Positions 7,801 to 17,190 of a stretch of DNA of 64,000 nucleotides are shown in pieces. The position numbers were made by a program, and so were the translations under genes. The stretch lies in contig CAOKHZ010000023.1 of NCBI GenBank assembly GCA_948468385.1, positions 1 to 64,000 on the forward strand, in the 5' to 3' direction. Under the pieces are notes generated by a model. It saw nothing but the letters and a program-made list of their open reading frames with translations, was not told the origin of the DNA and ran no database searches. The first letter of the stretch is position 1. The number at the start of each line of letters is the position of its first letter. This DNA comes from an uncultured Faecalicatena sp. GTDB lineage: Bacteria > Bacillota > Clostridia > Lachnospirales > Lachnospiraceae.

Positions 7801-8865
7801 TCATTCCTTGCCCTCTTCCTTTTTATGCAGCATCTGGTATTCTTTCGGCGTTAAGCCATAATGCCTGGTAAAAGCCCGATAGAAATAAGTTCGATTCGAC
7901 AAGCCGAGCTCGTGAATGATGTCAGTGACGCTCATATTACTGTTGGACAAGAGCCGGGCGGCTTCTTCAAGACAAAAAATTTGAGCATATTTTTTCAGGC
8001 TCATGCCAGTGTGGCGTTTGACGATGCTGTTCAGGTAATCCTCATTATAGCTTAGCTTGTCAGAGATAAAACTCCGGGATATGTTTCCGTGGTTCTCTTT
8101 TAAAAGTTGTGAGATTTTTCGGAACAATAAATCATCATTTTTGCCATCGGCCACGTGATGTTCCAGATGGAACCGCCGCGTATCCGCCAAAAGATAAAGC
8201 ATGCGGCAGAGCAGGCCGTGCGCGACTTGTTTATATCCCGGTGTCTGGAGGGAAAGCTCCTGCAAAAGCTGGGACAATACGTCGGCCATTTTTGAGTCGG
8301 TTACGGGTTTGAAAATGAAAAATTCCTTTTTATAATAATAGTGCGCTTTTTGGCCGTTGAAAACCATATGATGAAGGGATTCTATACTGGAAAAATCAGA
8401 ATCCTTTGGCATATAGTGGCAGACCAGTGAAAACAGTTCCTTGAGATAGGATTCTGCTATCATGAGGAACACGACATCGTAGCTCTCTTCGAGCTCTTCT
8501 TGATGGCGGACATTCTGGTTCATGAGCAGACATTCCCCCTCGGAAATGGCATAAGGCTTTTTTTCAATGTTCTGCGTAGTGGTTCCTTGTATTATATAGG
8601 CAAATTCGTAATAGGAATGTTGATGCGGGGCTTTAAGATCATGCATTTGCCGGTAGTTTTCGTAAGGGTTGCTGTCTTGAACGCAGATATCCGGGCCGGA
8701 CAAAGAGAGCGTCCAAAGATTTTGACCGGGGTTACACGTCTCACGAAGAATCAAATATGGAACGCCAAGCGTGAAGAGCTCCGTGAAACTGCTCCCCTCG
8801 TTCAATATCTGAAAGGTCTGTTGTGAAAGTCCTCTTTTGGGATAAATGGATTCATTTTGACTCAT
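7801..8865 (-). CDS. AraC-family transcriptional regulator (cupin plus HTH)
   Basis: A 354-residue protein. Residues about 60-190 form a cupin-like sensor region (HQHSYYEFAYIIQGTT), and residues about 250-350 form the double helix-turn-helix of AraC proteins, with the conserved second helix region GLSNRTYFYRAFTRHYG. GGAGG lies 5 bases before the ATG. A strong promoter is present upstream (8910-8938). It is divergent from the GH78 rhamnosidase at 9024 and convergent with the GPH transporter, a usual arrangement for a local sugar-responsive activator. The inducer is unknown. Confidence 0.9.
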   Translation of the reverse strand: MSQNESIYPKRGLSQQTFQILNEGSSFTELFTLGVPYLILRETCNPGQNLWTLSLSGPDICVQDSNPYENYRQMHDLKAPHQHSYYEFAYIIQGTTTQNIEKKPYAISEGECLLMNQNVRHQEELEESYDVVFLMIAESYLKELFSLVCHYMPKDSDFSSIESLHHMVFNGQKAHYYYKKEFFIFKPVTDSKMADVLSQLLQELSLQTPGYKQVAHGLLCRMLYLLADTRRFHLEHHVADGKNDDLLFRKISQLLKENHGNISRSFISDKLSYNEDYLNSIVKRHTGMSLKKYAQIFCLEEAARLLSNSNMSVTDIIHELGLSNRTYFYRAFTRHYGLTPKEYQMLHKKEEGKE

Positions 8866-8909
8866 GGCGGCCTCCGTTTTGACAAAGGAACTCGTTAAAA
8901 AGTGACTTT

Positions 8910-8938
8910 ACTATACAATAAGAACTACGGTTTGTCAA
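8910..8938 (-). promoter_or_regulatory. Sigma-A promoter of the AraC gene at 7801
   Basis: Minus strand: -35 TTGACA (8933-8938), 17-base spacer, -10 TATAGT (8910-8915). Confidence 0.8.
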
Positions 8939-9023
8939 ATGAACCGGGAAGAGAAAAAGCTTGAAAGAAGTATATCATAAAAGATAGAGGATTGTGACAA
9001 GAACATGGAAAGGAGCGATATCA

Positions 9024-11312
9024 ATGAGAAAATTTTTGTTTGTTGAACCGGAGGGGGAAATAGAGAAGGATAAGCGGCAACCGGCATCCTATATCCGGCG
9101 AAATTTTTATGTTCGAGGAGAGATAAGGAAAGCGGTTTTGGATATTACCGCGTTGGGAGTTTATATTGGCTATATCAATGGCCATAGGCTGACGCAGGAA
9201 GAGTTGATGCCTGGATATACGGATTATAAATATCGGGTACAATACCAGTCATACAAGGTTACAAGTCAGATTGGTGAGGGAAAAAATGTGGTGGCCGTGA
9301 TTTTGGGGGATGGTTGGTATCGAGGCGGACTGGGGGCGGACAGTGCACGAAATTGTTTTGGGGAACGCTTGAAACTGGCATTTCGCCTTGTGCTGGAATA
9401 TACGGATGGAGAGACCGTGACGATAGAGTCGGACGAGCAGACATTGGCGACACAAGACGGGCCGCTTAGGCAGAATGACTTGAAAATAGACGAAGTGTAT
9501 GATGCCCGAAAAGAAATGCGGGGGTGGAATAGGGCGGATTTTGATGACCATTTATGGCATGGAGTGAAACTCTCTTCGTACAAAGGGGAGGTGGTAGCGC
9601 ATGAGGGGGAACCGATTCTGTGTCAGGAAACCTTTGTCCCCCGGATTTTACATACCCCGAATGGCAGCACGGTACTGGATTTCGGACAGAACATGACGGG
9701 TAGGATGAAGTTTAGGGTGAGCGGGCATGACGGGCACACGGTGAGCATGCTCCTTGGGGAGACCTTGGATGAGAACAAGAACTTTACCATGAAAAACCTG
9801 AAGATACAAGGCACGGGCAGTCACGTGGCAGAGGATTTGCAACGACTTACCTATACGCTTCGGGAAGGAGCACAAGAATACGCGCCCCATTTCCTGATTA
9901 GCGGATTTCGTTATGTGAAACTGGAGAACTGGCCGGAAGAAGTGAAGGTGGAAAATTTTGAGGCGGTGGCCATTTATTCCGCATTGCAGGAGACGGGTTC
10001 CTTTACTTGTTCCAATGAGTTGATTAACCAGTTTGTGAAAAATGTGCGTTGGAGTCAAAAATCGAATTTTGTGGATGTCCCGACGGATTGTCCGACGCGT
10101 GAACGCGTGGGCTGGACGGCGGATATTTCGGTATTTGCCAAGACGGCATGCTATTTTACGGATTCTTCGCGTTTTCTGCAGAAGTGGTTTCACGATTACG
10201 AGCTTGCCCAGTTGCCGGATGGAAATCTGCCGTTTGCGGTTCCTGCTTATAAAAAGCCGGATGATACATGGGGGTGCATGGGGTGGTCCAACGCAATTTC
10301 TAATGCCGCAATGACGATGTATCAGTTTTATGGTGAAAAAGAAATAATCGAGGATGTTTATGACACGGTAAAGCGGTTCGTGGAATTCAATATTCAGCGT
10401 GCGAAGGTGAACAATATCAAGTCCATCATAAAGGAGTGGAAGAACCGGCAGTACATCATTGATACCGGGTTTCATTTTGGAGAGTGGTTAGAACCCGGTT
10501 CCAACATGGTCAAGGATTTTATGGAGGCGATGCTCTATCCGGATATCGAAGTGACGACGGCATGGTTTTATGAGACTGCCAAACAGCTTGCACAGATGGC
10601 TCGTTTGTTGAATAAAAAAGAGGATGGTAAACGCTATGCCGCACTTGCTCGAAAATTACGGAACGTATATAGGGAACGATTTCTAAAGAGTGGAGGCGTC
10701 CGGGAAAAAAGACAGTGTAAATATGTTCGTCCGCTTGCCATGCATTTGGCGGAAGAAAGCGAGGCGGAGCAAATTGCGGCACGGTTAAACCAAATGTGTG
10801 TAGAGCGGGACTATCGGATAGGGACGGGCTTCTTGACAACGTGGCAGATTTTGGATGTACTGTCAGATAATGGTTATGTGGAAACCGCGTATAAGATACT
10901 GGAAAATACAAAACAGCCTGGATGGCTGTATACGGTGACAAAAGGGGCGACAACCACATGGGAGAACTGGTATGGAATTGATGAAAATAATAAACCGACG
11001 GATTCTTTGAACCATTATGCGATGGGGGCGGCGGTTTCTTGGTTGTTTTCTCACTGTACGGGCATCCGGCCATACAAGCCCGGATTTGAGGAAATTTTAA
11101 TCAAGCCGATGCCGGGCGGCTCCTTGAGTCATGCGAGAGCGGAATATAAGAGCCGGGCGGGAAAAATTGTTTCTTCATGGCAGAGGGAGGGGGCGCAGTT
11201 TAAATTGCACATAGAGACTCCGAAAGGACACAAGACGTATGTCGAGCTTCCGGACGGAAGCCGTCTGGAATCGGACGGCGGCGTACAAGAATATCAATGT
11301 GTGTTGAAATAA
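9024..11312 (+). CDS. GH78 alpha-L-rhamnosidase, short form
   Basis: A 762-residue enzyme that should cleave terminal alpha-L-rhamnose. It starts at ATG 9024 (AAAGGAG about 8 bases before); the longer in-frame start at 8994 lacks a site. Residues about 20-200 are the rhamnosidase N-terminal beta domains, and the central (alpha/alpha)6 barrel holds the catalytic-acid motif DCPTRERVGWTAD near residue 357 and the later GATTTWENW motif; a C-terminal beta domain follows. No signal peptide, so cytoplasmic. Compared with the two other GH78 proteins here it lacks the N-terminal Ig/Fn3-like domain (about 110-120 residues). Divergent from the AraC gene at 7801, which probably controls it. Confidence 0.92.
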   Translation: MRKFLFVEPEGEIEKDKRQPASYIRRNFYVRGEIRKAVLDITALGVYIGYINGHRLTQEELMPGYTDYKYRVQYQSYKVTSQIGEGKNVVAVILGDGWYRGGLGADSARNCFGERLKLAFRLVLEYTDGETVTIESDEQTLATQDGPLRQNDLKIDEVYDARKEMRGWNRADFDDHLWHGVKLSSYKGEVVAHEGEPILCQETFVPRILHTPNGSTVLDFGQNMTGRMKFRVSGHDGHTVSMLLGETLDENKNFTMKNLKIQGTGSHVAEDLQRLTYTLREGAQEYAPHFLISGFRYVKLENWPEEVKVENFEAVAIYSALQETGSFTCSNELINQFVKNVRWSQKSNFVDVPTDCPTRERVGWTADISVFAKTACYFTDSSRFLQKWFHDYELAQLPDGNLPFAVPAYKKPDDTWGCMGWSNAISNAAMTMYQFYGEKEIIEDVYDTVKRFVEFNIQRAKVNNIKSIIKEWKNRQYIIDTGFHFGEWLEPGSNMVKDFMEAMLYPDIEVTTAWFYETAKQLAQMARLLNKKEDGKRYAALARKLRNVYRERFLKSGGVREKRQCKYVRPLAMHLAEESEAEQIAARLNQMCVERDYRIGTGFLTTWQILDVLSDNGYVETAYKILENTKQPGWLYTVTKGATTTWENWYGIDENNKPTDSLNHYAMGAAVSWLFSHCTGIRPYKPGFEEILIKPMPGGSLSHARAEYKSRAGKIVSSWQREGAQFKLHIETPKGHKTYVELPDGSRLESDGGVQEYQCVLK

Positions 11313-11321
11313 AGGTATGGG

Positions 11322-11352
11322 GCAAACATGGGGGAGAAACTGTTTGCTTTTG
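11322..11352 (+). terminator. Terminator after GH78
   Basis: GCAAACA / TGTTTGC stem with a 12-base loop followed by a short T-run. Confidence 0.55.
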
Positions 11353-11362
11353 CGAGCGGCAT

Positions 11363-11394
11363 GCCAAACGTTCTTGTCTGTAGGGACGTTTGGC
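11363..11394. terminator. Hairpin between convergent GH78 and AraC genes
   Basis: Perfect 9-bp inverted repeat GCCAAACGT / ACGTTTGGC with a 14-base loop, just beyond the end of the AraC gene at 11412. Confidence 0.5.
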
Positions 11395-11411
11395 GGTTGT
11401 TGCGGGCAGTT

Positions 11412-12641
11412 TTACTTTAACTCCCCGGATGGCGGTTGCTGTATATATTGACGGGGGGTCATGCCCGTTTCTTCCTTAAAGCATTTGGTAAAATAACTGG
11501 GTGAGATAAAATGTAATTGTTCGCTCAGCTTACTGATATTGGTCGTTTTCGAATCCAGATACCTTTTAGCGTACTGGATTCGTTGCTTTTTTATATAATT
11601 TTTTATACTGATGCCTACTTCTTTTTTAAAGCAGCGGGAAAGATAATACTCGGAATATCCCAGGGTGCCGCTTAAGTCATTTAAGGTGATGTCATCTGTC
11701 AAATGACTTGATATATAGGAAATACAATCTGTAACTAACGAAGAATATCGGCCAAGATGCTTTTTTGTATTGTGTACTCTGTGAATGTAGTCGTCAAGCA
11801 TGGCAGAAAGGCAGGAATACACCTCGCTGACAGAGTCACAAGATTCCGTGGACTGGATGTAGTAGTCCGACATGGAATAGGAGACGGAAGGATTCAGCCC
11901 GCCTCGTATGGCGGAAAGGCAACAGAGCGTGGTTGTGGCGATGCAAAGATTTTTTGCTTGTCGGACAGGATCGCCGAGGGAGACTTGACCGACGGGGCCT
12001 AGCAGGTCATAGGTTCCGAGGATAGATTTGTAATCCAGATTGCCGTCCTCGACCAATTGCAGGTAAAGCTGTTGAAATGCATAGTTGCTGTGCGACGTGA
12101 TATTGTCCTGGGACAATTTTGAAACGGCGGCTTTTTGTTGACGTAGTTCATGGTAAAAGAGAACCATGATTTCTTCCGCCTGACATTTTTGCCCGGTTAT
12201 CACGTAATACCACATGGTACCGTACTGCATAATATTTGAGACGGATATGACGGGGATTTCCTGCAAAAGAGTTTGGAGCATCTTTCGCAAGGAGAGGGGG
12301 TATCCGTTATTGAGAAAATCCTTTACCAGATTTTCCGGGGAGGGCGTGGTAGAAAACATGGGGCCTAAAAGGTGGAAAGCGTCATGACAATCCGCAGTAT
12401 GATACAGTATGAGCCATGTGAGGTCATACTGGTCGGAAATCAAAAAAGGCTTTTCGGAAAAGCTGATATGGCTGGTTAATACTTTGTAGCAAAAGCTACG
12501 TTGGAAATATTGGTTCCAAAATTCAAAATTCGGATAGTTTGTATATTTCAGTTTCAATTCCGCACTATATTCCCAGGAATAAATATTATATGTCGCCAAA
12601 AACAAATCTCTCAACATGGCTATATTCGTTTCTGTATTCAT
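11412..12641 (-). CDS. AraC-family regulator with long N-terminal domain
   Basis: A 409-residue protein whose last 100 residues are an AraC DNA-binding domain (DITLNDLSGTLGYSEYYLSR, then FISPSYFTKCFKEETGMTP). The N-terminal 290 residues are mostly helical without a clear cupin; its overall plan resembles the protein at 41995-43185. The start at 12641 is chosen over an in-frame GTG at 12671 because GAAAGGA lies 8 bases before it. It is divergent from the GH3 gene at 12998, across an AT-rich 356-base gap, and so is its likely local regulator. The signal sensed is unknown. Confidence 0.88.
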   Translation of the reverse strand: MNTETNIAMLRDLFLATYNIYSWEYSAELKLKYTNYPNFEFWNQYFQRSFCYKVLTSHISFSEKPFLISDQYDLTWLILYHTADCHDAFHLLGPMFSTTPSPENLVKDFLNNGYPLSLRKMLQTLLQEIPVISVSNIMQYGTMWYYVITGQKCQAEEIMVLFYHELRQQKAAVSKLSQDNITSHSNYAFQQLYLQLVEDGNLDYKSILGTYDLLGPVGQVSLGDPVRQAKNLCIATTTLCCLSAIRGGLNPSVSYSMSDYYIQSTESCDSVSEVYSCLSAMLDDYIHRVHNTKKHLGRYSSLVTDCISYISSHLTDDITLNDLSGTLGYSEYYLSRCFKKEVGISIKNYIKKQRIQYAKRYLDSKTTNISKLSEQLHFISPSYFTKCFKEETGMTPRQYIQQPPSGELK

Positions 12642-12997
12642 TTGTTCGTCCTTTCCGCAAAGCACTCTCACGCTTTTTCAAACGCTCCATAATCGGCCTT
12701 GTTTATAGGAGCCTTGCTCAAAGGTTCCATAAGGGTTTTGTATTTCAATCTATTATAATGCAAAAGTGTAAAAAAATAAATGCTTATATAAATAATTTGC
12801 TATAAAAGGGGATTTTGACAAGAAAATTATAGTTTTAGCTGACTATTTATAAATGAAATTTCGTGAAATCTGCTATCTTATCTTTAGGAACCTTGGATTT
12901 GCCTGATGACGGGTCAAAGAAACTGTAAGTTCAAAAATAAAATGAATATTACTGTCATGCGGGCATGAAGGATAATAAAAAACGAGGAGGATATAAA
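12642..12997. other. Divergent intergenic region, AraC/GH3
   Basis: AT-rich spacer between divergent genes. I see a TATAAT-like -10 on the minus strand (12752-12757) without a good -35 box, and TTGACA at 12815-12820 on the plus strand without a well-spaced -10. This fits activator-dependent promoters. No reading frame worth calling. Confidence 0.4.
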
Positions 12998-15448
12998 ATG
13001 AAGTCCATGGAAAAAGCAGCTTACAAAAATGCGGAGTTATCAATTGAAGAGAGGGTGGCGGACTTGTTGCCGCGGATGAGTCTGGAACAAAAAATCGCGC
13101 AGTTGAACTGCCTTTTTGCAAATGGCGGGGTTGCCCCGGATAAGGAACAGATGAAAGACGGAATCGGACAAGTGTCGGCGATATTTGCCGGAATGACGGC
13201 CGCGGACAATGTGAAATGTATGAGGGAAGTCCAGAGAATCCTTGTCGAGGAAACAGAATTGGGCATCCCGGCACTGATTCATGCAGAGGGTTTGTCGGGA
13301 GCCGTAATCGCGGAGGCGACCAACTTTCCGGTCGCGATTGGATTGGGAGCGACCTGGGACGATGAAAAAATCAATAAAATGGCAAACGTGGTACGCAGAC
13401 AGATGCGAGCCGTGGGCGTCAATCAGTCCTTCAGTCCCGTTCTGGACGTGGCGCGTGATTTGCGGTGGGGCCGAGTGGGAGAGACATATGGAGAAAGCCC
13501 TACACTGACAGCTCAAATGGGAGTCGCCTGCGTGAAAGGACTTCAGGGAGAGGATTTAAAAGACGGCGTGGCCGCCACGTCCAAGCATTTCCTTGGCTTT
13601 GCGATGGGTCAGGGCGGATTCAATCTGGCGGGAGCGTCCATTACGCCGCGTGAACTTCGCGAGGTTTATGCAAAACCGTTTGAGGCGGCGATTCGGGAGG
13701 CGGGACTGGCCACGGTGATGAATACCTATAGCTCGATTGACAACGAACCAGTTGTCTGCTCGAAGAAAATGTTGACGGATTTGCTTCGTGGGGAAATGGG
13801 ATTCGAAGGTGTAACGGTCACGGATTATGCGTCACTTAGCCGTTTGAAGGACGTTTTCAAGGTTGCAAAGGATTATACGCAGGCCGGCGTGATGGCGTTT
13901 AATGCGGGCATGGATCAGGAATTGCCGGCACCGGTCGGGTTTGGACCGGAATTTTGTGAGGCGGTGCGAAGAGGCGACGTGGAGGAAGCCTATTTGAACC
14001 AGGTGGTCGGAAGGATTTTGACGTTGAAATTCAAGTTGGGATTATTTGACCATCCATATCCGGATGAAGGGGCGGTGGCAAATGTTTACCATCAGCCGGA
14101 GGACGAGGAGCTTTCTTATCAGTTGGCTTCTGAATCAGTCGTGCTTCTGAAAAACGAGGGTTACATACTGCCGTTGAAGGAATCGTGTGGAACCATAGCC
14201 GTCATTGGGCCAAACGCGGATAATTTACGAAATATATTTGGAAGCTACAGTTATGCCGCGTTTACGGAAATGTGCCTGGAGGTGGCGAAAAACCAGGCGG
14301 CCAGTACGGCCATGGAGGGCGTTGAGACGGGAACGATGGACGAGGCGGTACAAGCAATCGCGGCCATACCATCGTTTGAGGCTCTGCTTCCCATGATGTA
14401 TCCCGAGTCCAGAACCATCCGCCAGGCTCTGGAAGAGAGGATGTCTGCCGAAAAGGTGATTTACGCCAGGGGTTGTGACATCATGGGCGCGGATTGTTCT
14501 GGTTTTGAAGAGGCGGTTTCGGCGGCCAGGAATTCGGATGTTGTCGTCATGGTCATGGGCGGTAAGAATGGTTCTGGATGCAACTGCTCCATCGGGGAAA
14601 ATATTGACAGTTCCAACATCAACCTTCCTGGCGTGCAAGAAGAGTTGGTCAAGGCGGTTTATGAGACGGGAAAGCCGATTGTCTTGTTGCATATGGACGC
14701 GAGGCCGGTGTGCAGTGAATGGATTGCAGAACATATACCGGCCATTTTGGAAGTGTGGTATCCGGGACAGTGCGGAGCCAAGGCGGTAACAGATATCCTT
14801 TTCGGGGAAAAGACACCCGGCGGCAAGCTGCCGTTTACTTCCATTCGAAATTCCGGTCATGTGCCGGTGTTCGCGGAGCACAGAAACGGAAACGGTTACA
14901 ACGATAGGCGGGGACTTGACGCTGATATGGATCCAGACCAGAACAACTTGCCGGAAGGCTATATCAATGAGTCGGCAAAACCATTGTATCCGTTTGGATA
15001 TGGTTTATCCTATACCTCGTTTTCGCTGCACGATTTGACCGTCTCGAAAGAGAGCATATCGAGCGAGGAGGGCGTTGAGATTTGCTGTAAAGTGACCAAC
15101 GTGGGACAACGCAGCGGGGACGAAGTGGTTCAATTGTATATTTCGGACCGCTATGCTTCCCTGATTCGTCCGAAGAAGGAGCTTGCCGGTTTTAAGAGGG
15201 TCAGTCTTGAACCAGAAGAGACAAAAACCGTGGCATTTCAGCTGGACGCGAGCCAGACCGCATTTTTAAATCATGATATGAAATGGATGATTGAGGCGGG
15301 CGGCTTTGATATTATGGTCGGAACGTCTTCGGATGAACCGAAGCTTACGGGAACCTTCCAAATTAAGGATACGAGGATTATGAACGGCAGTGCAAGAGCA
15401 TTTTTTGCGAAAGCCAATGTAGTTGCTACAAAAGAATCGCAGGAATAG
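12998..15448 (+). CDS. GH3 beta-glycosidase, normal domain order
   Basis: An 816-residue cytoplasmic enzyme (no signal peptide). The start at 12998 has GAGGAGG 9 bases before it. Order: GH3 TIM-barrel (residues about 10-330), with KHFLGF and the nucleophile Asp 276 in VTVTDY; alpha/beta sandwich (about 370-640) carrying GSYSYAAF and the AILEVWYPGQCG stretch; fibronectin-III-like domain (about 690-780) after YGLSYTSF. The family hydrolyses beta-glucosides, beta-xylosides and related ends with retention. An insertion around residues 410-480 before the sandwich resumes is longer than usual. It is followed 33 bases later by a GPH transporter gene, probably in one operon. Confidence 0.9.
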   Translation: MKSMEKAAYKNAELSIEERVADLLPRMSLEQKIAQLNCLFANGGVAPDKEQMKDGIGQVSAIFAGMTAADNVKCMREVQRILVEETELGIPALIHAEGLSGAVIAEATNFPVAIGLGATWDDEKINKMANVVRRQMRAVGVNQSFSPVLDVARDLRWGRVGETYGESPTLTAQMGVACVKGLQGEDLKDGVAATSKHFLGFAMGQGGFNLAGASITPRELREVYAKPFEAAIREAGLATVMNTYSSIDNEPVVCSKKMLTDLLRGEMGFEGVTVTDYASLSRLKDVFKVAKDYTQAGVMAFNAGMDQELPAPVGFGPEFCEAVRRGDVEEAYLNQVVGRILTLKFKLGLFDHPYPDEGAVANVYHQPEDEELSYQLASESVVLLKNEGYILPLKESCGTIAVIGPNADNLRNIFGSYSYAAFTEMCLEVAKNQAASTAMEGVETGTMDEAVQAIAAIPSFEALLPMMYPESRTIRQALEERMSAEKVIYARGCDIMGADCSGFEEAVSAARNSDVVVMVMGGKNGSGCNCSIGENIDSSNINLPGVQEELVKAVYETGKPIVLLHMDARPVCSEWIAEHIPAILEVWYPGQCGAKAVTDILFGEKTPGGKLPFTSIRNSGHVPVFAEHRNGNGYNDRRGLDADMDPDQNNLPEGYINESAKPLYPFGYGLSYTSFSLHDLTVSKESISSEEGVEICCKVTNVGQRSGDEVVQLYISDRYASLIRPKKELAGFKRVSLEPEETKTVAFQLDASQTAFLNHDMKWMIEAGGFDIMVGTSSDEPKLTGTFQIKDTRIMNGSARAFFAKANVVATKESQE

Positions 15449-15481
15449 TGTGAATGACAAATGAGTGGGAGGAGAAAAGAC

Positions 15482-16833
15482 ATGTCAACAAAAGAGAATA
15501 TGGAAGTAAAGGAAAAAGCGGGTGCGTTTAAGACGGTCGCGTTTACAATGAGTTCAGTTTCCAGGGCGGTTGCGGTGATTTCGATGGGTTATCTGACTTA
15601 TTATGCCACGAACATTCTGGGAATGACTCCGGCCTTGGTCGGGACGCTTTTGCTGGTATCCAAGCTGTTTGACGGTTTTACGGATGTCATCATGGGAGCC
15701 ATCGTCGATAAGACGAATACGAAATTGGGAAAAGCCAGGCCGTATGAGCTAGCGATAGTAGGCATCTGGTTATGTACATGGTTGATGTTTAGTTGTCCGA
15801 AGCTTGGAGCCGTAGGCAATGCGGCATGGCTGTTTTGTACCTACACGCTTGCAAATTCCTTGTTCGTGACGATGATGAGCGCGACGGAGAGTGATATTAC
15901 AGCCGTGCGTTTCGCACGGAAGGTGCACGCAACCGTGTGGTGGCCGTGGGCGGATTGATTACCACGTTAGGGGCGACGTTGGTAGCCGTGGCGTTTCCAA
16001 TCCTGATGCAGACTATGGGCACGACAAGAAAAGGGTGGTCCATGATGCTGCTGATATTTGCCCTGCCGTTTGGATTGCTTGGCCTTCTTCGTTTTATTTT
16101 CGTGCCGGAAATCGTAAAGACGGAAAAGGAGGAAACACAGAAACTGGATGTGCAGTCTTTTATCAGGGCGTTAAAATCGAGCCCGTTTATTTACCTGCTG
16201 TCACTTGCGGTATTGCTCAATAACGTCATCAGCTATTTTACGACATCCGTGACGGCTTATTACTTCCAGTACGTGGTCGGGGATTTGAGCATGATGAGCG
16301 CGGTAAGCATGATGGGAATCGTGACACCGTTCATACTGCTTTTTGTCCCGATGCTGTTGAAGAAAATCACGACGCAGCAACTGGTCGTGATCGGCGCGTT
16401 GCTTGGTGCGATTGGTTCTTTTAGCAGATGGTTTGCCGGCGGAAACTTATTGTTTTTGATGGCTACTGGTTTGCTGGTTGCATTGGGGACGATGCCGGTC
16501 AGCTATTATGGCACCACGGTCATGGTGGTAAGCTGCATGGATTATCACGAGTGGAAGACCGGTGAGCGTATCGAAGGCGTGTTTTCCGCATTGGGGAACG
16601 TTACGGCAAAGATAGGCCAGGCGTTTGGCGCGGCGTTGGTTGGTGGATTGATGAGCATGTCACATTATGACGGCATCCTGGCAGTGCAGAGTGCGGAGGC
16701 AAACACGATGATTGTCGCGTTGTTCAGCGTGATTCCGGGAATTATGTTCGTGGGCATTATGGTTCTGATGAAATTCTATACCTTGGATAAGAAGATGCCC
16801 CAGATTAAGAAGGAACTGGCGGAAAGAAAATAA
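15482..16833 (+). pseudogene. GPH-family sugar symporter with single-base frameshift
   Basis: The two halves (15482-15958 frame and the frame ending at 16833) together give a 450-residue transporter collinear with that at 6416. In the first half SKLFDGFTD and VDKTNTKLGKARPYE are intact. At about 15893-15896 the reading should be ATESDYYSRAFRTEGARN, as in the paralogue (ATENVYYRRAFTTDAQRN), but one T is missing from the GAT-TAT-TAC stretch and the frame runs into a stop at 15958. Restoring one base gives a full product. It could be a real inactivation, a slippage site or a sequence error; no A or T homopolymer longer than 2-3 lies at the spot. It is operonic with the GH3 upstream and followed by a terminator. 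Confidence 0.85.
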
Positions 16834-16843
16834 GCTTCGTGAG

Positions 16844-16890
16844 AAAGGCCAATCTGGTATGGTTTTGACAACCACCAGGTTGGCCTTTTG
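16844..16890 (+). terminator. Intrinsic terminator after the frameshifted transporter
   Basis: AAAGGCCAA / TTGGCCTTT stem with an inner CTGGT/ACCAG helix, then TTTTG. Confidence 0.8.
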
Positions 16891-17056
16891 ATTTGTTATG
16901 GGAACCACGTTTCTTAATAATAAAAAGCGTCTGGGCGGATGCCTGGCTTTGAGGAGGGCTTGTATGCACGTTTTGCGACTGCCGTCAGGAGATTCGTCAT
17001 GAATTGCGTAAGTCACAAAACGATACACTTAAAAAGGGTTTGGCATGTGTTTGACA

Positions 17057-17085
17057 TTGTATTCTATTTGAGGGAATTTTATACT
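17057..17085 (+). promoter_or_regulatory. Sigma-A promoter of the membrane GH3 gene
   Basis: -35 TTGTAT (17057-17062), 17-base spacer, -10 TATACT (17080-17085), leaving a leader of about 100 bases before the ATG at 17191. The rest of the 16891-17056 stretch holds nothing I can identify. Confidence 0.65.
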
Positions 17086-17190
17086 GAATTTATAGGCGGC
17101 AAATGAATGAAACGGCACTTCGCTTGGAAAAAGCAAATGTTTGAATTTGCCGCATTTGCTTATAAAATTCAGAAGAAAAGAGGGAAAGGT

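Noticed and set aside
12815..12849. TTGACA-based promoter for the GH3 gene
   Set aside because: The nearest -10-like hexamer is about 23 bases away, too far for sigma-A; more likely activator-dependent.
15891..16223. Separate small gene within the frameshifted transporter
   Set aside because: A shadow frame; the continuous match to the paralogue explains the sequence.
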